A stretch of DNA of 43,803 nt, taken from JAYPHU01 sp038127535 (GTDB lineage: Bacteria; Pseudomonadota; Alphaproteobacteria; Rhodospirillales; UBA2165). The notes beneath the pieces were generated by a model. The model did no database searches. It worked only from the letters and a program-made list of their open reading frames with translations, and had not been told where the DNA came from. Positions 1-7,554 of the stretch are shown here, piece by piece; position 1 is the first letter of the stretch; every line of letters begins with the position of its first letter. The position numbers and the translations under genes are program-made. The stretch is taken from the NCBI GenBank assembly GCA_038127535.1, contig JAYPHU010000030.1, positions 1-43,803 of the forward strand. Reading direction: 5' to 3'.

Positions 1-154
1 TGGTCGGGATGCAGCCCCAGTTGAGGCAGATGCCGCCAAGATGTTGGCTTTCGACAACGGCAGTTTTCATGCCGAGCTGCGCCGCCCGAATGGCGGTCAC
101 ATACCCGCCGGGACCGCCGCCAACCACGATGACATCGAATGAAGTATCAGCCAT
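1..154 (-). CDS. lpdA: Dihydrolipoyl dehydrogenase (E3), N-terminal part
   Basis: Only the first 51 codons lie in the window; the gene runs off the left edge. The protein is the FAD-dependent E3 subunit that reoxidises lipoyl groups of the pyruvate dehydrogenase complex with NAD+. Visible are the FAD-binding Rossmann motif VVGGGPGGY near residues 10-18 and the redox-active disulfide segment GGICLNWGCIPT near residues 40-51. The ATG at 154 is preceded by GGAGGG, which overlaps the pdhC stop codon (TAGGAGGG), so translation is probably coupled to pdhC. It is the last visible gene of the pdhA-pdhB-pdhC-lpdA operon, which fits a PDH-specific E3, not the 2-oxoglutarate dehydrogenase one. Confidence 0.93.
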   Translation of the reverse strand, partial: MADTSFDVIVVGGGPGGYVTAIRAAQLGMKTAVVESQHLGGICLNWGCIPT

Positions 155-163
155 CGATCCCTC

Positions 164-1441
164 CTACAGCATCATCGTGAGCGGGTCTTCAATCATACCC
201 TTGAACGCCTGCAGGAACTGTGCGCCAAGGGCCCCGTCCACCGCGCGGTGATCTACGCTGAGCGTACACGACATCACGGTGGCGACGGACAGCGCGCCGT
301 CCTTGACCATGGGCCGCTGTTCGCCGGCGCCGACCGCCAAGATACAGGACTGCGGCGGATTGATGATAGCGGAGAAGTCCTTCACGCCGAACATGCCGAG
401 GTTGGAAATGGAGAAGCCACCACCCTGGTATTCTTCAGGTGCGAGCTTGCCGTCCCGGGCGCGGGCCGCCAGGTCCTTCATCTCGACGGAAATTTCGGCG
501 AGGCCCTTATGATCCGCGTTGCGGACAATCGGCGTGATCAGCCCGCCGTCGATGGCGACCGCGACCGAGACGTCGATGGATTTGTAGACCCGCATGGCGG
601 CGTCGGTCCAACTGACGTTGACCATGGGCACCTTGCGCATGGAGAGCGCCACGGCGCGAACCACGAAGTCGTTGACTGAAAGTTTGTAGGCCCCGTCCCC
701 TTCCGGCGAGCGGCCGTTCAGATCGGAGCGCAGGGCCAGCAGCTTGTCGATCTCGCAATCCACGGTGAGATAGAAGTGCGGCACGGTCTGTTTGGACTCG
801 CTCAGACGCTGAGCAATGACCTTGCGCATGTTGGAGTGCGGCACCTCGTCAAATTTCTGACCGGACGCTGCTGCAGGCGCGGGGGCCGGCGGTTTCGCTT
901 GTTCGACCACGGCAGGCGGTTGCGCTGCAGCCGGGGCGGCAGCAGGCGCAGCAGCTGCACCGCCACCGCCACCGGCAATAGCCGCTTGCACGTCGCGCTT
1001 TACCACCCGGCCATTTGGACCGGAGCCGGAGATGGCGGCGATATCGATGCCGGCATCGGCCGCCATCCTGAGTGCCAAGGGACTGGCGAACGTCCGCGCG
1101 CCACCGGATGATTGTTGGGTTGGTGGCTGGGCGGCTTGCGGTGCACTTTCTTGAGGGGCCGGCGCGGCGCTCACATCATCTGCGGCGGACGAGTCTTCCC
1201 CTTCTTCCAGCACGACGGCGATGGGCGTGTTGACGGCAATGCCTTCGGAGCCTTCTTGGACGATGATTTTACCCAGGATGCCGTCATCGACGGCTTCCAG
1301 TTCCATGGTGGCTTTGTCGGTTTCGATTTCGGCCAGAAGATCACCGGAGGAAACCGTATCCCCCTCTTTCTTCAGCCAGCGGGCCAGCGTTCCCTCCGTC
1401 ATGGTCGGAGAGAGGGCCGGCATCAGGATTTGTGTCGCCAT
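164..1441 (-). CDS. pdhC: Pyruvate dehydrogenase E2, dihydrolipoamide acetyltransferase
   Basis: A 425-residue E2 subunit that transfers the acetyl group from lipoamide to CoA and forms the core of the PDH complex in the cytoplasm. An N-terminal lipoyl domain (about 1-80) has the lipoylated Lys43 in ETDKATMELE. An Ala/Pro-rich linker follows, then a peripheral subunit-binding domain (about 115-155, with GPNGRVVKRDV), a second linker, and a catalytic acetyltransferase domain ending with the active-site motif DHRAVDG (His near 398). The start at 1441 has GGAGGGGG at good spacing, overlapping the pdhB stop. The lipoyl domain is almost identical to that fused to pdhB next door. Length and domain order are normal for alphaproteobacteria with a single lipoyl domain in E2. 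Confidence 0.97.
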   Translation of the reverse strand: MATQILMPALSPTMTEGTLARWLKKEGDTVSSGDLLAEIETDKATMELEAVDDGILGKIIVQEGSEGIAVNTPIAVVLEEGEDSSAADDVSAAPAPQESAPQAAQPPTQQSSGGARTFASPLALRMAADAGIDIAAISGSGPNGRVVKRDVQAAIAGGGGGAAAAPAAAPAAAQPPAVVEQAKPPAPAPAAASGQKFDEVPHSNMRKVIAQRLSESKQTVPHFYLTVDCEIDKLLALRSDLNGRSPEGDGAYKLSVNDFVVRAVALSMRKVPMVNVSWTDAAMRVYKSIDVSVAVAIDGGLITPIVRNADHKGLAEISVEMKDLAARARDGKLAPEEYQGGGFSISNLGMFGVKDFSAIINPPQSCILAVGAGEQRPMVKDGALSVATVMSCTLSVDHRAVDGALGAQFLQAFKGMIEDPLTMML

Positions 1442-1450
1442 CGCCCCCTC

Positions 1451-2818
1451 CTACGCGTAACAGACGGATTTGACGGCCGCGACGACCTTTTCAACGTTCG
1501 GCAGCGCCGCCGCTTCCAGGTTCTTGGCGTAGGGCATGGGCACATCCTCGCCGCACACCCGCATCACCGGCGCATCCAGATAGTCGAACGCGTGCTCCAT
1601 GGTGATCGCCGCGATCTCGGAGCCCATGCCAGCCACCGGCCAGCCTTCTTCGACACTGACGCAGCGGTTAGTCTTCTTGATGGAATTGGCGACAGTTTCA
1701 GTATCCAAGGGCCGCAGGCTGCGGAGGTTGATTACCTCGGCGCTGATCCCTTCTTCCGCCAGTTTCTCCGCCGCTTCCAAGGCAACGCCGACCATGATGG
1801 AAAAAGCGGTGATGGTGACATCGGTTCCTTCCCGCTCAATCTTGGCCTTGCCGATGGGCACGGTGAAATCAGGATCGTCCGGCACCTCGAAGGAGCGGCC
1901 GTACATGATCTCATGCTCCAGGAACACCACCGGGTTCGGATCGCGAATGGCGGATTTCAGCAGGCCCTTGGCGTCTTCGCCGGAATACGGCGACAGAACC
2001 CGAAGGCCCGGCACATGGGCGTACCAGCTTGCGAAACATTGGGAGTGCTGGGCTGCCACGCCGGCGGCTGCGCCGTTGGGACCCCGGAACACGACCGGGC
2101 AGCCCATCTGACCGCCGGACATATACAACGTCTTGGCGGCGGAGTTGATCAGGTGGTCCATCGCCTGCATGGCGAAGTTGAAGGTCATGAACTCGACAAT
2201 CGGTTTCAGGCCGCCAAAGGCCGCGCCGACACTGACGCCGGTAAAGCCGTGTTCGGTAATCGGCGTGTCGATCACCCGTTTTGCACCGAATTCTTCCAAC
2301 AAGCCTTGGGAAACCTTATATGCGCCCTGGTACTCCGCGACTTCCTCACCCATCAGGAAGATCATGTCGTCGGTGCGCATTTCCTCGGCCATGGCGTCCC
2401 GCAAGGCTTCGCGGACGGTCATGGTCGTGGTGCTGCCGGTGTATTCCGGTTCGGGTGCGCTTGAGGAAGCTTGGGGCGCGGCGGGTGCTGCAGCCGGTGC
2501 GGCCGGCGCGGGTTCAGGGGCCGCGGCCGGTGCGGGTGCGGCACTTTCAACCGAGTCTGCGGCGGAGGCGTCTTCTCCGTCAGCGAGCATGACCGCGATG
2601 GGCGTGTTGACCGCAACGCCTTCGCTGCCTTCGGCCATGATGATCTTGCCGAGGACGCCTTCGTCAACGGCCTCCAGCTCCATGGTCGCCTTGTCGGTTT
2701 CAATTTCAGCCAGCAGATCACCGGAGGAAACGGTATCCCCCTCTTTCTTGAGCCAGCGGGCGATCGTGCCCTCGGTCATGGTCGGCGACAGGGCCGGCAT
2801 AAGAATTTGTGTTGCCAT
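1451..2818 (-). CDS. pdhB: Pyruvate dehydrogenase E1 beta subunit with N-terminal lipoyl domain
   Basis: 455 residues. The C-terminal 320 or so residues are the E1 beta transketolase-like fold (starting near TMTVREALRDAMAEEM) that pairs with PdhA to decarboxylate pyruvate using thiamine diphosphate. The first 80 residues are a full lipoyl domain with the modifiable Lys43 in ETDKATMELE, joined by an Ala/Pro-rich linker (about 95-125). E1 beta with its own lipoyl domain is known from rhizobia and other alphaproteobacteria and is not a mis-assembly here, since frame and linker are intact. The start at 2818 has GGGAGGATC eight bases upstream. It lies 27 bp behind pdhA and 9 bp ahead of pdhC in one operon. 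Confidence 0.97.
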   Translation of the reverse strand: MATQILMPALSPTMTEGTIARWLKKEGDTVSSGDLLAEIETDKATMELEAVDEGVLGKIIMAEGSEGVAVNTPIAVMLADGEDASAADSVESAAPAPAAAPEPAPAAPAAAPAAPQASSSAPEPEYTGSTTTMTVREALRDAMAEEMRTDDMIFLMGEEVAEYQGAYKVSQGLLEEFGAKRVIDTPITEHGFTGVSVGAAFGGLKPIVEFMTFNFAMQAMDHLINSAAKTLYMSGGQMGCPVVFRGPNGAAAGVAAQHSQCFASWYAHVPGLRVLSPYSGEDAKGLLKSAIRDPNPVVFLEHEIMYGRSFEVPDDPDFTVPIGKAKIEREGTDVTITAFSIMVGVALEAAEKLAEEGISAEVINLRSLRPLDTETVANSIKKTNRCVSVEEGWPVAGMGSEIAAITMEHAFDYLDAPVMRVCGEDVPMPYAKNLEAAALPNVEKVVAAVKSVCYA

Positions 2819-2845
2819 TTGTTGGGATCCTCCCTCTCGCGCCGG

Positions 2846-3868
2846 TTAGGATTCGACCAGGACGTCGGTATAGAGTTCCGACATGTCCGGCTCGGGGCTT
2901 TGTTGTGAGTAGTCGGCGGCTTCGGCGACGATTTTCTTCACCTCGGCATCGACTTGCTTTAACTCATCTTCGCTTGCGAAGCCGCTCTCGATCATCATGT
3001 TGCGCACCCGGTCAATCGGGTCTTGTTCCGCGCGGATTTGCGCCACCTCTTCCCGGGTCCGGTATTTGGCCGGATCGGACATGGAATGACCGCGATAGCG
3101 ATACGTAAGAATACCAAGGATATAAGGGCCTTTACCGCTTCTGGCGTGCTCCAATGCTCGCCCGGCTGCTTCTTTGACCGCCAGAACATCCATGCCATCG
3201 ACGCGCTCACCGGGAATACCAAAGCCTTCGCCTCGCGCATATAGTTCCTGCGTGGATGATGCCCGAGAGACAGACGTGCCCATGCCATACCGGTTATTCT
3301 CGATGACATAGACCACCGGCAACTTCCAAAGGGACGCCATGTTGAAGGATTCATAAACCTGGCCCTGGTTGGCGGCGCCGTCGCCGAAATAGGTCATGCA
3401 GACGCCTTTGTCGTCCTTGTATTTGTGGGAAAAGCCGAGACCTGTGCCGATCGGCACCTGCGCGGCGACAATGCCGTGACCGCCATAGAAGTTCTTTTCC
3501 CGGCTGAACATATGCATCGACCCACCCTTGCCCTTGGAATAACCGCCGCTGCGGCCGGTCAGCTCGGCCATGACGCCTTTCGGGTCCATGCCGGTGGCGA
3601 GCATGTGGCCGTGATCTCGATAACTGGTGATGATGGTGTCTTGGGGTTCGGACGCGGCCATCATACCGACGACGACGGCTTCCTGTCCGATATAGAGGTG
3701 GCAAAAGCCCTGGATGAGACCCATGCCGTAGAGCTGTCCGGCTTTTTCCTCGAACCGCCGGATCAGGAGCATCTCCTTGAAGTAATGGAGCATTTCCTCC
3801 TTATTGGCTTTGGGTTTTGCGGGTGATTTTCGCGCCGAAGATTTTTTCTTCGTGGTCGACTTGGCCAT
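2846..3868 (-). CDS. pdhA: Pyruvate dehydrogenase E1 alpha subunit
   Basis: 340 residues. It is the thiamine-diphosphate-binding alpha subunit of E1; GDGAANQGQVYES with the downstream NNRYGMGTS is the ThDP/Mg motif, and RYRGHSMSDPAKYRT is the conserved phosphorylation-loop region of the family. The N-terminus is a Lys/Ser/Ala-rich tail of about 24 residues (MAKSTTKKKSSARKSP), common in alphaproteobacterial PdhA and probably disordered. An in-frame ATG lies 39 codons upstream (3985), but I chose 3868 because AGGGGAG sits just ahead of it and family proteins begin there. It is the first gene of the pdh operon, facing the GST gene across an AT-rich intergenic region with two inverted repeats. 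Confidence 0.95.
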   Translation of the reverse strand: MAKSTTKKKSSARKSPAKPKANKEEMLHYFKEMLLIRRFEEKAGQLYGMGLIQGFCHLYIGQEAVVVGMMAASEPQDTIITSYRDHGHMLATGMDPKGVMAELTGRSGGYSKGKGGSMHMFSREKNFYGGHGIVAAQVPIGTGLGFSHKYKDDKGVCMTYFGDGAANQGQVYESFNMASLWKLPVVYVIENNRYGMGTSVSRASSTQELYARGEGFGIPGERVDGMDVLAVKEAAGRALEHARSGKGPYILGILTYRYRGHSMSDPAKYRTREEVAQIRAEQDPIDRVRNMMIESGFASEDELKQVDAEVKKIVAEAADYSQQSPEPDMSELYTDVLVES

Positions 3869-4005
3869 GACTCCCCTGACACCGGATTTTACCGGAAAAT
3901 AAAAAGGCCTTTTACCCTGCCGAATTCGGTGATTTTCGGCAATTTCAGTGATTATCGTGTGCTCAAAGTCATTGTTATGCAACAAGAATTTTATAATTAC
4001 ATTGA

Positions 4006-4050
4006 TTGTAGTTAATCGCGCTATCGGCCGCGGAATTTTATTAACTACAA
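4006..4050. repeat. 11-bp perfect inverted repeat, possible operator
   Basis: TTGTAGTTAAT at 4006-4016 is matched exactly in inverse by ATTAACTACAA at 4040-4050, with a 23-base spacer. Centre-to-centre distance is 34 bases, about three helical turns, which would suit a protein bound on one face of the DNA. It lies in the divergent pdhA/GST control region. No regulator is assigned; the motif is not one I recognise. Confidence 0.5.
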
Positions 4051-4079
4051 ACGTCCTTAAACGTAATTAAAAACCGAAA

Positions 4080-4115
4080 TTTTGCACCCGCAAACGTGCT
4101 TTAGCGAGTGCAAAA
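4080..4115. repeat. 12-bp inverted repeat (11/12), possible operator
   Basis: TTTTGCACCCGC at 4080-4091 and GCGAGTGCAAAA at 4104-4115 are inverse copies with one mismatch and a 12-base spacer. It lies 90 bases upstream of the GST start and about 210 bases upstream of pdhA. It could be a dimer-binding operator. TTTGCA/TGCAAA half-sites resemble those of RamB/ScfR-type regulators of acyl-CoA metabolism, but the spacing and flanks differ, so this link is weak. Confidence 0.5.
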
Positions 4116-4204
4116 ACACTCTCTAAATACAGAAATATGTCTGGTGTATACGCAAGCGGTCGGATAACTCTGGACGACATTCTTCAGAGGAGTCTTGCGA
4201 GACT

Positions 4205-4825
4205 ATGCGAACACTTTACGGACGAAACACCTCCATCAATGTACAGAAGGCGCTGTGGGCATTGAAAGAAGCCGGATTGGACTTCGAGTGGGTGGACCGG
4301 GACGGCGTCTTCGGAACGGTCAACGCGCCGGACTACGAAAAAATCAACCCGCAGGTGATTGTTCCGACGTTGGACGAAGACGGGATGCTGATCCGGCAAT
4401 CCAACACCATCGTCCGGTACGTTGCCTATAAGTATGCACGCGATCTACTCTGGCCGAAGAATGACGCAGACTTTGTCGAGGCCAACCGCTGGATGGACTG
4501 GCAAATTTCCGACACCCACAAGAACATGGTGGCCGCCTTTTGGGGCCTCATCCGGACGCCGAAGGATCAGCAGGACCCGGACGCCATCGCCGCCGGCCTG
4601 GCCGGGTTTAGCAAGGATATGACCTTATTAAACAATCACTTAGCGGACCGACCGTATGTCATCGGCGATACATTCTCCATGGGGGATATTCCGCCCGGAG
4701 CTCTCACCCACCGGTATTTGAACTTGCCGGCGGAGCGGCCGTCCCTGCCCCACCTTGAGGCGTACTATGAACGCCTGATGGGACGACCGGTCTACGCGGA
4801 GTTCGTGGCCGTGCCATTGGCATGA
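4205..4825 (+). CDS. Glutathione S-transferase family protein
   Basis: 206 residues with the two-domain GST layout. The N-terminal thioredoxin-like domain (about 1-78) starts MRTLYGRNTSINVQK, with the Asn/Ser-rich loop where the catalytic residue usually lies, and carries VPTL followed by RQSNTIVRY, the glutathione gamma-glutamyl-binding segment. The helical C-terminal domain has GDTFSMGDI, the conserved N-capping box. It probably conjugates or reduces small molecules with glutathione in the cytoplasm; the substrate cannot be told. AGAGGAG lies about 11 bases before the ATG. It is a single plus-strand gene inserted between ftsB and pdhA, which are adjacent in many alphaproteobacteria, so it is likely a lineage-specific addition together with the neighbouring Dabb gene. 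Confidence 0.88.
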   Translation: MRTLYGRNTSINVQKALWALKEAGLDFEWVDRDGVFGTVNAPDYEKINPQVIVPTLDEDGMLIRQSNTIVRYVAYKYARDLLWPKNDADFVEANRWMDWQISDTHKNMVAAFWGLIRTPKDQQDPDAIAAGLAGFSKDMTLLNNHLADRPYVIGDTFSMGDIPPGALTHRYLNLPAERPSLPHLEAYYERLMGRPVYAEFVAVPLA

Positions 4826-4850
4826 CGTCACTTTTTTGGGTCCACCCCCT

Positions 4851-4980
4851 CCCTCGGAACGCTTTGCGTTCCTCGACCTCCCCCGTCATAGGGGGAGGTT
4901 AAACAGTGGAGGCTAGTCGTCCGACATTACTGCCTTCCCCCCTTGCGGGGGAAGGTGGCCCGAAGGGCCGGATGGGGGCA
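4851..4980. repeat. Cluster of GC-rich palindromes (REP-like intergenic repeat)
   Basis: Four hairpins follow each other in the gap between the converging GST and Dabb genes: GGAACGC/GCGTTCC (4856-4872), ACCTCCCCC/GGGGGAGGT (4876-4899), CCTTCCCCC/GGGGGAAGG (4933-4955) and GGCCC/GGGCC (4957-4969). The latter two form the kind of paired palindrome scattered through many alphaproteobacterial genomes. The first pair looks like a related, partly inverted copy. The region may also end transcription from both sides. Confidence 0.75.
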
Positions 4981-4989
4981 CCGCAACCG

Positions 4990-5283
4990 TCACTCTTCAA
5001 AATCGACGACCGTCCAATTGTCCATGGCGACCTTCAGCAGCTCAACCACTTTCTGGTGCTCCGGATGGGGCCCATAGGCCGCCAGGGCGTCTCTATCTTC
5101 CAGCGTCACAACCGCCGCATACTTCACGCCAGGTGCGCGATCGGTGATGTTTTCGCCGGTTTTGCAGTCCAGCACGCCCGGTACGTTTTCCTTCACGGCG
5201 GCGACGGCGTCCATGGCGGCCTTAATATCGGCGTCGGAAGCGTCCGCTTTTGGTTCAAAAAGGACAATATGTTGAATTGGCAT
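4990..5283 (-). CDS. Dabb (stress-responsive A/B barrel) domain protein
   Basis: 97 residues, the size of a single Dabb domain, a dimeric ferredoxin-like alpha/beta barrel. MPIQHIVLFEPKADAS at the start and the late HPEHQKV segment are typical: the family opens with a short strand ending in xHxVLF and has a conserved HPxH near the end. Some relatives are small cyclases, others are of unknown role, and I cannot say which this is. A very strong ribosome site (GGGGAGGGG) precedes the ATG at 5283. It sits alone on the minus strand between ftsB and a palindromic repeat cluster. Confidence 0.85.
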   Translation of the reverse strand: MPIQHIVLFEPKADASDADIKAAMDAVAAVKENVPGVLDCKTGENITDRAPGVKYAAVVTLEDRDALAAYGPHPEHQKVVELLKVAMDNWTVVDFEE

Positions 5284-5450
5284 GGGTTTCCCCTCCCCTG
5301 ATCTCTGGTGACAAATCTGACACCATAAGATACCGGCTGAGACCGGGTTTCAAACCCAAATCGACGTGAGAAGCCCTATTTCGGCTTTAAAAGAGGGGAG
5401 CGAGGCGGACCGGACATTCTGTCCGAAATTCCCTAAGCGGGCGACCCAAC

Positions 5451-5762
5451 TTAGTTCTTGAGAAGTATTGTCTCGTCCGGCCTGCTGTATCCCAGCATGA
5501 ACCTCACACGCTCTTCGAGCATATCGCGGTCCAAGCTGTTAGGATTGAGCAGTTTTACCCGGTTCTCGAGGATACCCTTCTCTGCAGTCAATCCCTGGTG
5601 AATGAGTTCAGCCTGTGTCACTTGGCGGTGCAACTGCCAGAAGGCAATTAAGCCCCGTTCGCCCTGTACAGCGTGGTACGCGATATACACGATCATCGCC
5701 GTTCCGAGCGTCGGTCCCAGGATATTCTTCGCTTGGGCCTGTATTTCGCCAAGTACTTTCAT
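5451..5762 (-). CDS. ftsB: Septum formation initiator FtsB/DivIC family protein
   Basis: 103 residues. One membrane segment (about 15-33, LGPTLGTAMIVYIAYHAV) is followed by a coiled coil (about 38-72) and the conserved tail with LDRDMLEERVRFMLGYSRPDE. The family is a bitopic inner-membrane protein that bridges FtsL and FtsQ in the divisome. Its position between eno and the pdh genes is the standard alphaproteobacterial location. No clear Shine-Dalgarno is seen ahead of the ATG at 5762. Unlike the usual arrangement, it is separated from eno by about 430 bases that include a MITE-like element, so it probably has its own promoter. Confidence 0.9.
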   Translation of the reverse strand: MKVLGEIQAQAKNILGPTLGTAMIVYIAYHAVQGERGLIAFWQLHRQVTQAELIHQGLTAEKGILENRVKLLNPNSLDRDMLEERVRFMLGYSRPDETILLKN

Positions 5763-6190
5763 TTCATACCAGTTCTGTATTGGCCAAAACTTGTCGGCGA
5801 ATACTGTGCAACCGGCGTGCCAAACGGTTGCCGGCGCGAAATCGTTTAAAAATCCCTAATTTCTGGGGTTCCTAAACGGCTAACTGTGTGTGGGACTGGC
5901 ATTCCGCCCTGGTGAGGACAACTTTGCCGCCCGCGTCCCGGTCATTTTTGCCGGGTTTTGGATGGCGCGGAGACTAAAACGGATGCCTTGCCAAAGGGTT
6001 AATGGGACTATCTACGCCCCTCCCTTGCGTCATCCCCGACCTGCGAAGCAGTTGTCGGGGATCTGATGTCGTTCTCAGAGATATCCGAGAATTGGTCCCA
6101 GTTTACACTGGTTCCAACCTGCCTCCGCCGAAGCGAAGCTCCGGCTTCGCGAAGGCAGGCTCGGGCATGACGGTATGGGTGGTAGTGCTC
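5763..6190. other. Non-coding gap between eno and ftsB
   Basis: 428 bases with no credible gene. The ftsB-proximal part (5763-6000) should hold the ftsB promoter; I could not pick out convincing boxes. The eno-proximal part is filled by the palindromic element at 6028-6172. The plus-strand reading frame that crosses this gap runs on antisense to eno and is not a gene. Confidence 0.6.
6028..6172. repeat. MITE-like palindromic element with terminal inverted repeats
   Basis: The ends CGTCATCCCCGA (6028-6039) and TCGGGCATGACG (6161-6172) are inverse copies at 11 of 12 positions. Inside, the left end folds as TCCCCGAC/GTCGGGGA with an inner CTGC-GAA-GCAG (6033-6061). The right end folds as CTGCCT/AGGCAG with an inner CGAAGC/GCTTCG (6119-6158). 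No protein is encoded. It begins or ends about 18 bases from the eno stop and may act as the eno terminator. Confidence 0.7.
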
Positions 6191-7465
6191 CTACCGCAAA
6201 ATCCCATGCCCGGCGTAGCTCGCGGCCAGGCCCAATTCCGCCTCGATACGGATCAGCTGGTTATACTTGGCAAGCCGGTCGGAGCGCGACAGGGAGCCGG
6301 TTTTGATCTGTCCGGCGTTGGTGGCCACCGCGATATCGGCGATGGTGGCGTCCTCGGTCTCGCCCGAGCGGTGAGACACAACCGAGGTATAGCGCGCCTT
6401 ATCGGCCATTTCGATGGCTTGCAGGGTTTCCGTCAGGGTGCCGATCTGGTTGACCTTTATCAGGATGGAATTGGCCACGCCTTTCTCGATCCCGTCGGCC
6501 AGGCGCGCCGGATTGGTAACAAACAGGTCGTCGCCAACGAGTTGAACCTTGTCGCCCAATGCGTCGGTCAAGGTTTTCCAGCCGTCCCAGTCGTCTTCCG
6601 CCAAGGGATCTTCGATGGAAATGATCGGGAACTTGTCGACCAGACCGGCGTAATATTCGGTCATGCCGGCCGCATCCAGGACCTTCCCTTCGCCGGCCAA
6701 ATTGTATTTGCCGTCTTCAAAGAACTCGGAAGACGCCGAATCCAGTGCCAATACGATCTCGTCACCGGGCTTGTAGCCGGCAGCTTCGATGGATTTCATG
6801 ATGAAGCTCAACGCCTCGTCGGCCGAGGATAAATTCGGCGCAAAACCGCCCTCATCGCCCACATTGGTGTTATGCCCGGCGTCCTTCAACGCGCCTTTCA
6901 GGGCCTGAAACACCTCCGCGCCGGCGCGAATGGCCTCGGTGCAGGTCTCCATGCCGATGGGCATAATCATGAATTCCTGGATATCGATGGGATTATCTGC
7001 ATGTGCGCCACCATTGATGATGTTCATCATGGGCACCGGCAGGACAGAAGCCTGGGTGCCGCCGACATAGCGATACAGCGGCAATCCGGCCTCGGAAGCG
7101 GCTGCTTTAGCGACGGCCAGGCTGACGCCCAGGATGGCGTTAGCGCCGAGCCGGCCCTTATTGGGGGTGCCGTCCAGGTCGATCATCGTCTGGTCGACCT
7201 TAATCTGCTCTTCCGCGTCCAGACCGGAGAGAGTCTCATAAATCTCCCCGTTCACGTTATCGACCGCGTTCAGCACGCCCTTCCCGCCATATCGGCCCTT
7301 ATCGCCGTCCCGAAGCTCCACCGCCTCGTGGACACCCGTTGAGGCGCCTGAGGGCACGGCGGCCCGGCCGAAGGCGCCGGTCTCCAACAGAACCTCGACT
7401 TCAACGGTGGGATTGCCGCGGGAGTCCAAAATCTCCCGGGCGAGAATATCGGTAATGGCGGTCAT
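6191..7465 (-). CDS. eno: Enolase
   Basis: 424 residues, full length. It converts 2-phosphoglycerate to phosphoenolpyruvate in the cytoplasm. The loop motif AVPSGASTG (about 36-44), VGDEGGFAP, the Mg-binding segments SIEDPLAEDDWDGW and LVGDDLFVTNP, and the signature SHRSGETEDATIAD are all present. The C-terminus ends with SLSRSDRLAKYNQLIRI. AGGGAT lies before the ATG at 7465. The gene is downstream of kdsA with a 238-base gap holding another palindromic element. In the canonical order it leads into ftsB. Confidence 0.98.
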   Translation of the reverse strand: MTAITDILAREILDSRGNPTVEVEVLLETGAFGRAAVPSGASTGVHEAVELRDGDKGRYGGKGVLNAVDNVNGEIYETLSGLDAEEQIKVDQTMIDLDGTPNKGRLGANAILGVSLAVAKAAASEAGLPLYRYVGGTQASVLPVPMMNIINGGAHADNPIDIQEFMIMPIGMETCTEAIRAGAEVFQALKGALKDAGHNTNVGDEGGFAPNLSSADEALSFIMKSIEAAGYKPGDEIVLALDSASSEFFEDGKYNLAGEGKVLDAAGMTEYYAGLVDKFPIISIEDPLAEDDWDGWKTLTDALGDKVQLVGDDLFVTNPARLADGIEKGVANSILIKVNQIGTLTETLQAIEMADKARYTSVVSHRSGETEDATIADIAVATNAGQIKTGSLSRSDRLAKYNQLIRIEAELGLAASYAGHGILR

Positions 7466-7554
7466 GCGGATCCCTATCAGATGTATGGTGGATTGGTTGG
7501 CCGGTTAATAACGTTTGGGTGGGGTGGGCGCAAGTCGCAGCTCCCTCCTTCTTA

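Larger units (their letters stand above)
3869..4204. promoter_or_regulatory. AT-rich divergent promoter region between pdhA and the GST gene
   Basis: 336 bases without a gene, clearly more AT-rich than the flanking coding sequence. It must hold the promoter of the pdh operon (minus strand) and probably that of the GST gene (plus strand). I could not find a convincing -35/-10 pair in either direction. Two inverted repeats, listed separately, are the obvious features. The pdhA-proximal 117 bases are open in the pdhA frame but most likely form its leader. Confidence 0.6.

Noticed and set aside
1112..2464. Plus-strand open frame of 450 codons antisense to pdhB and pdhC
   Set aside because: It mirrors well-supported genes; the protein is rich in His/Gly/Asp with no domain, as expected for the shadow of GC-biased codons.
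3869..3985. 39-codon N-terminal extension of pdhA
   Set aside because: The ATG at 3868 has a strong ribosome site and matches the family start; the extension is AT-rich leader sequence.
4057..4070. TTAA-N6-TTAA resembling a CtrA site upstream of the GST gene
   Set aside because: The CtrA consensus needs seven bases between the half-sites; AT-rich DNA gives such near matches easily.
6002..6832. Plus-strand open frame crossing the eno-ftsB gap
   Set aside because: Its first part is the palindromic repeat and the rest is antisense to eno.
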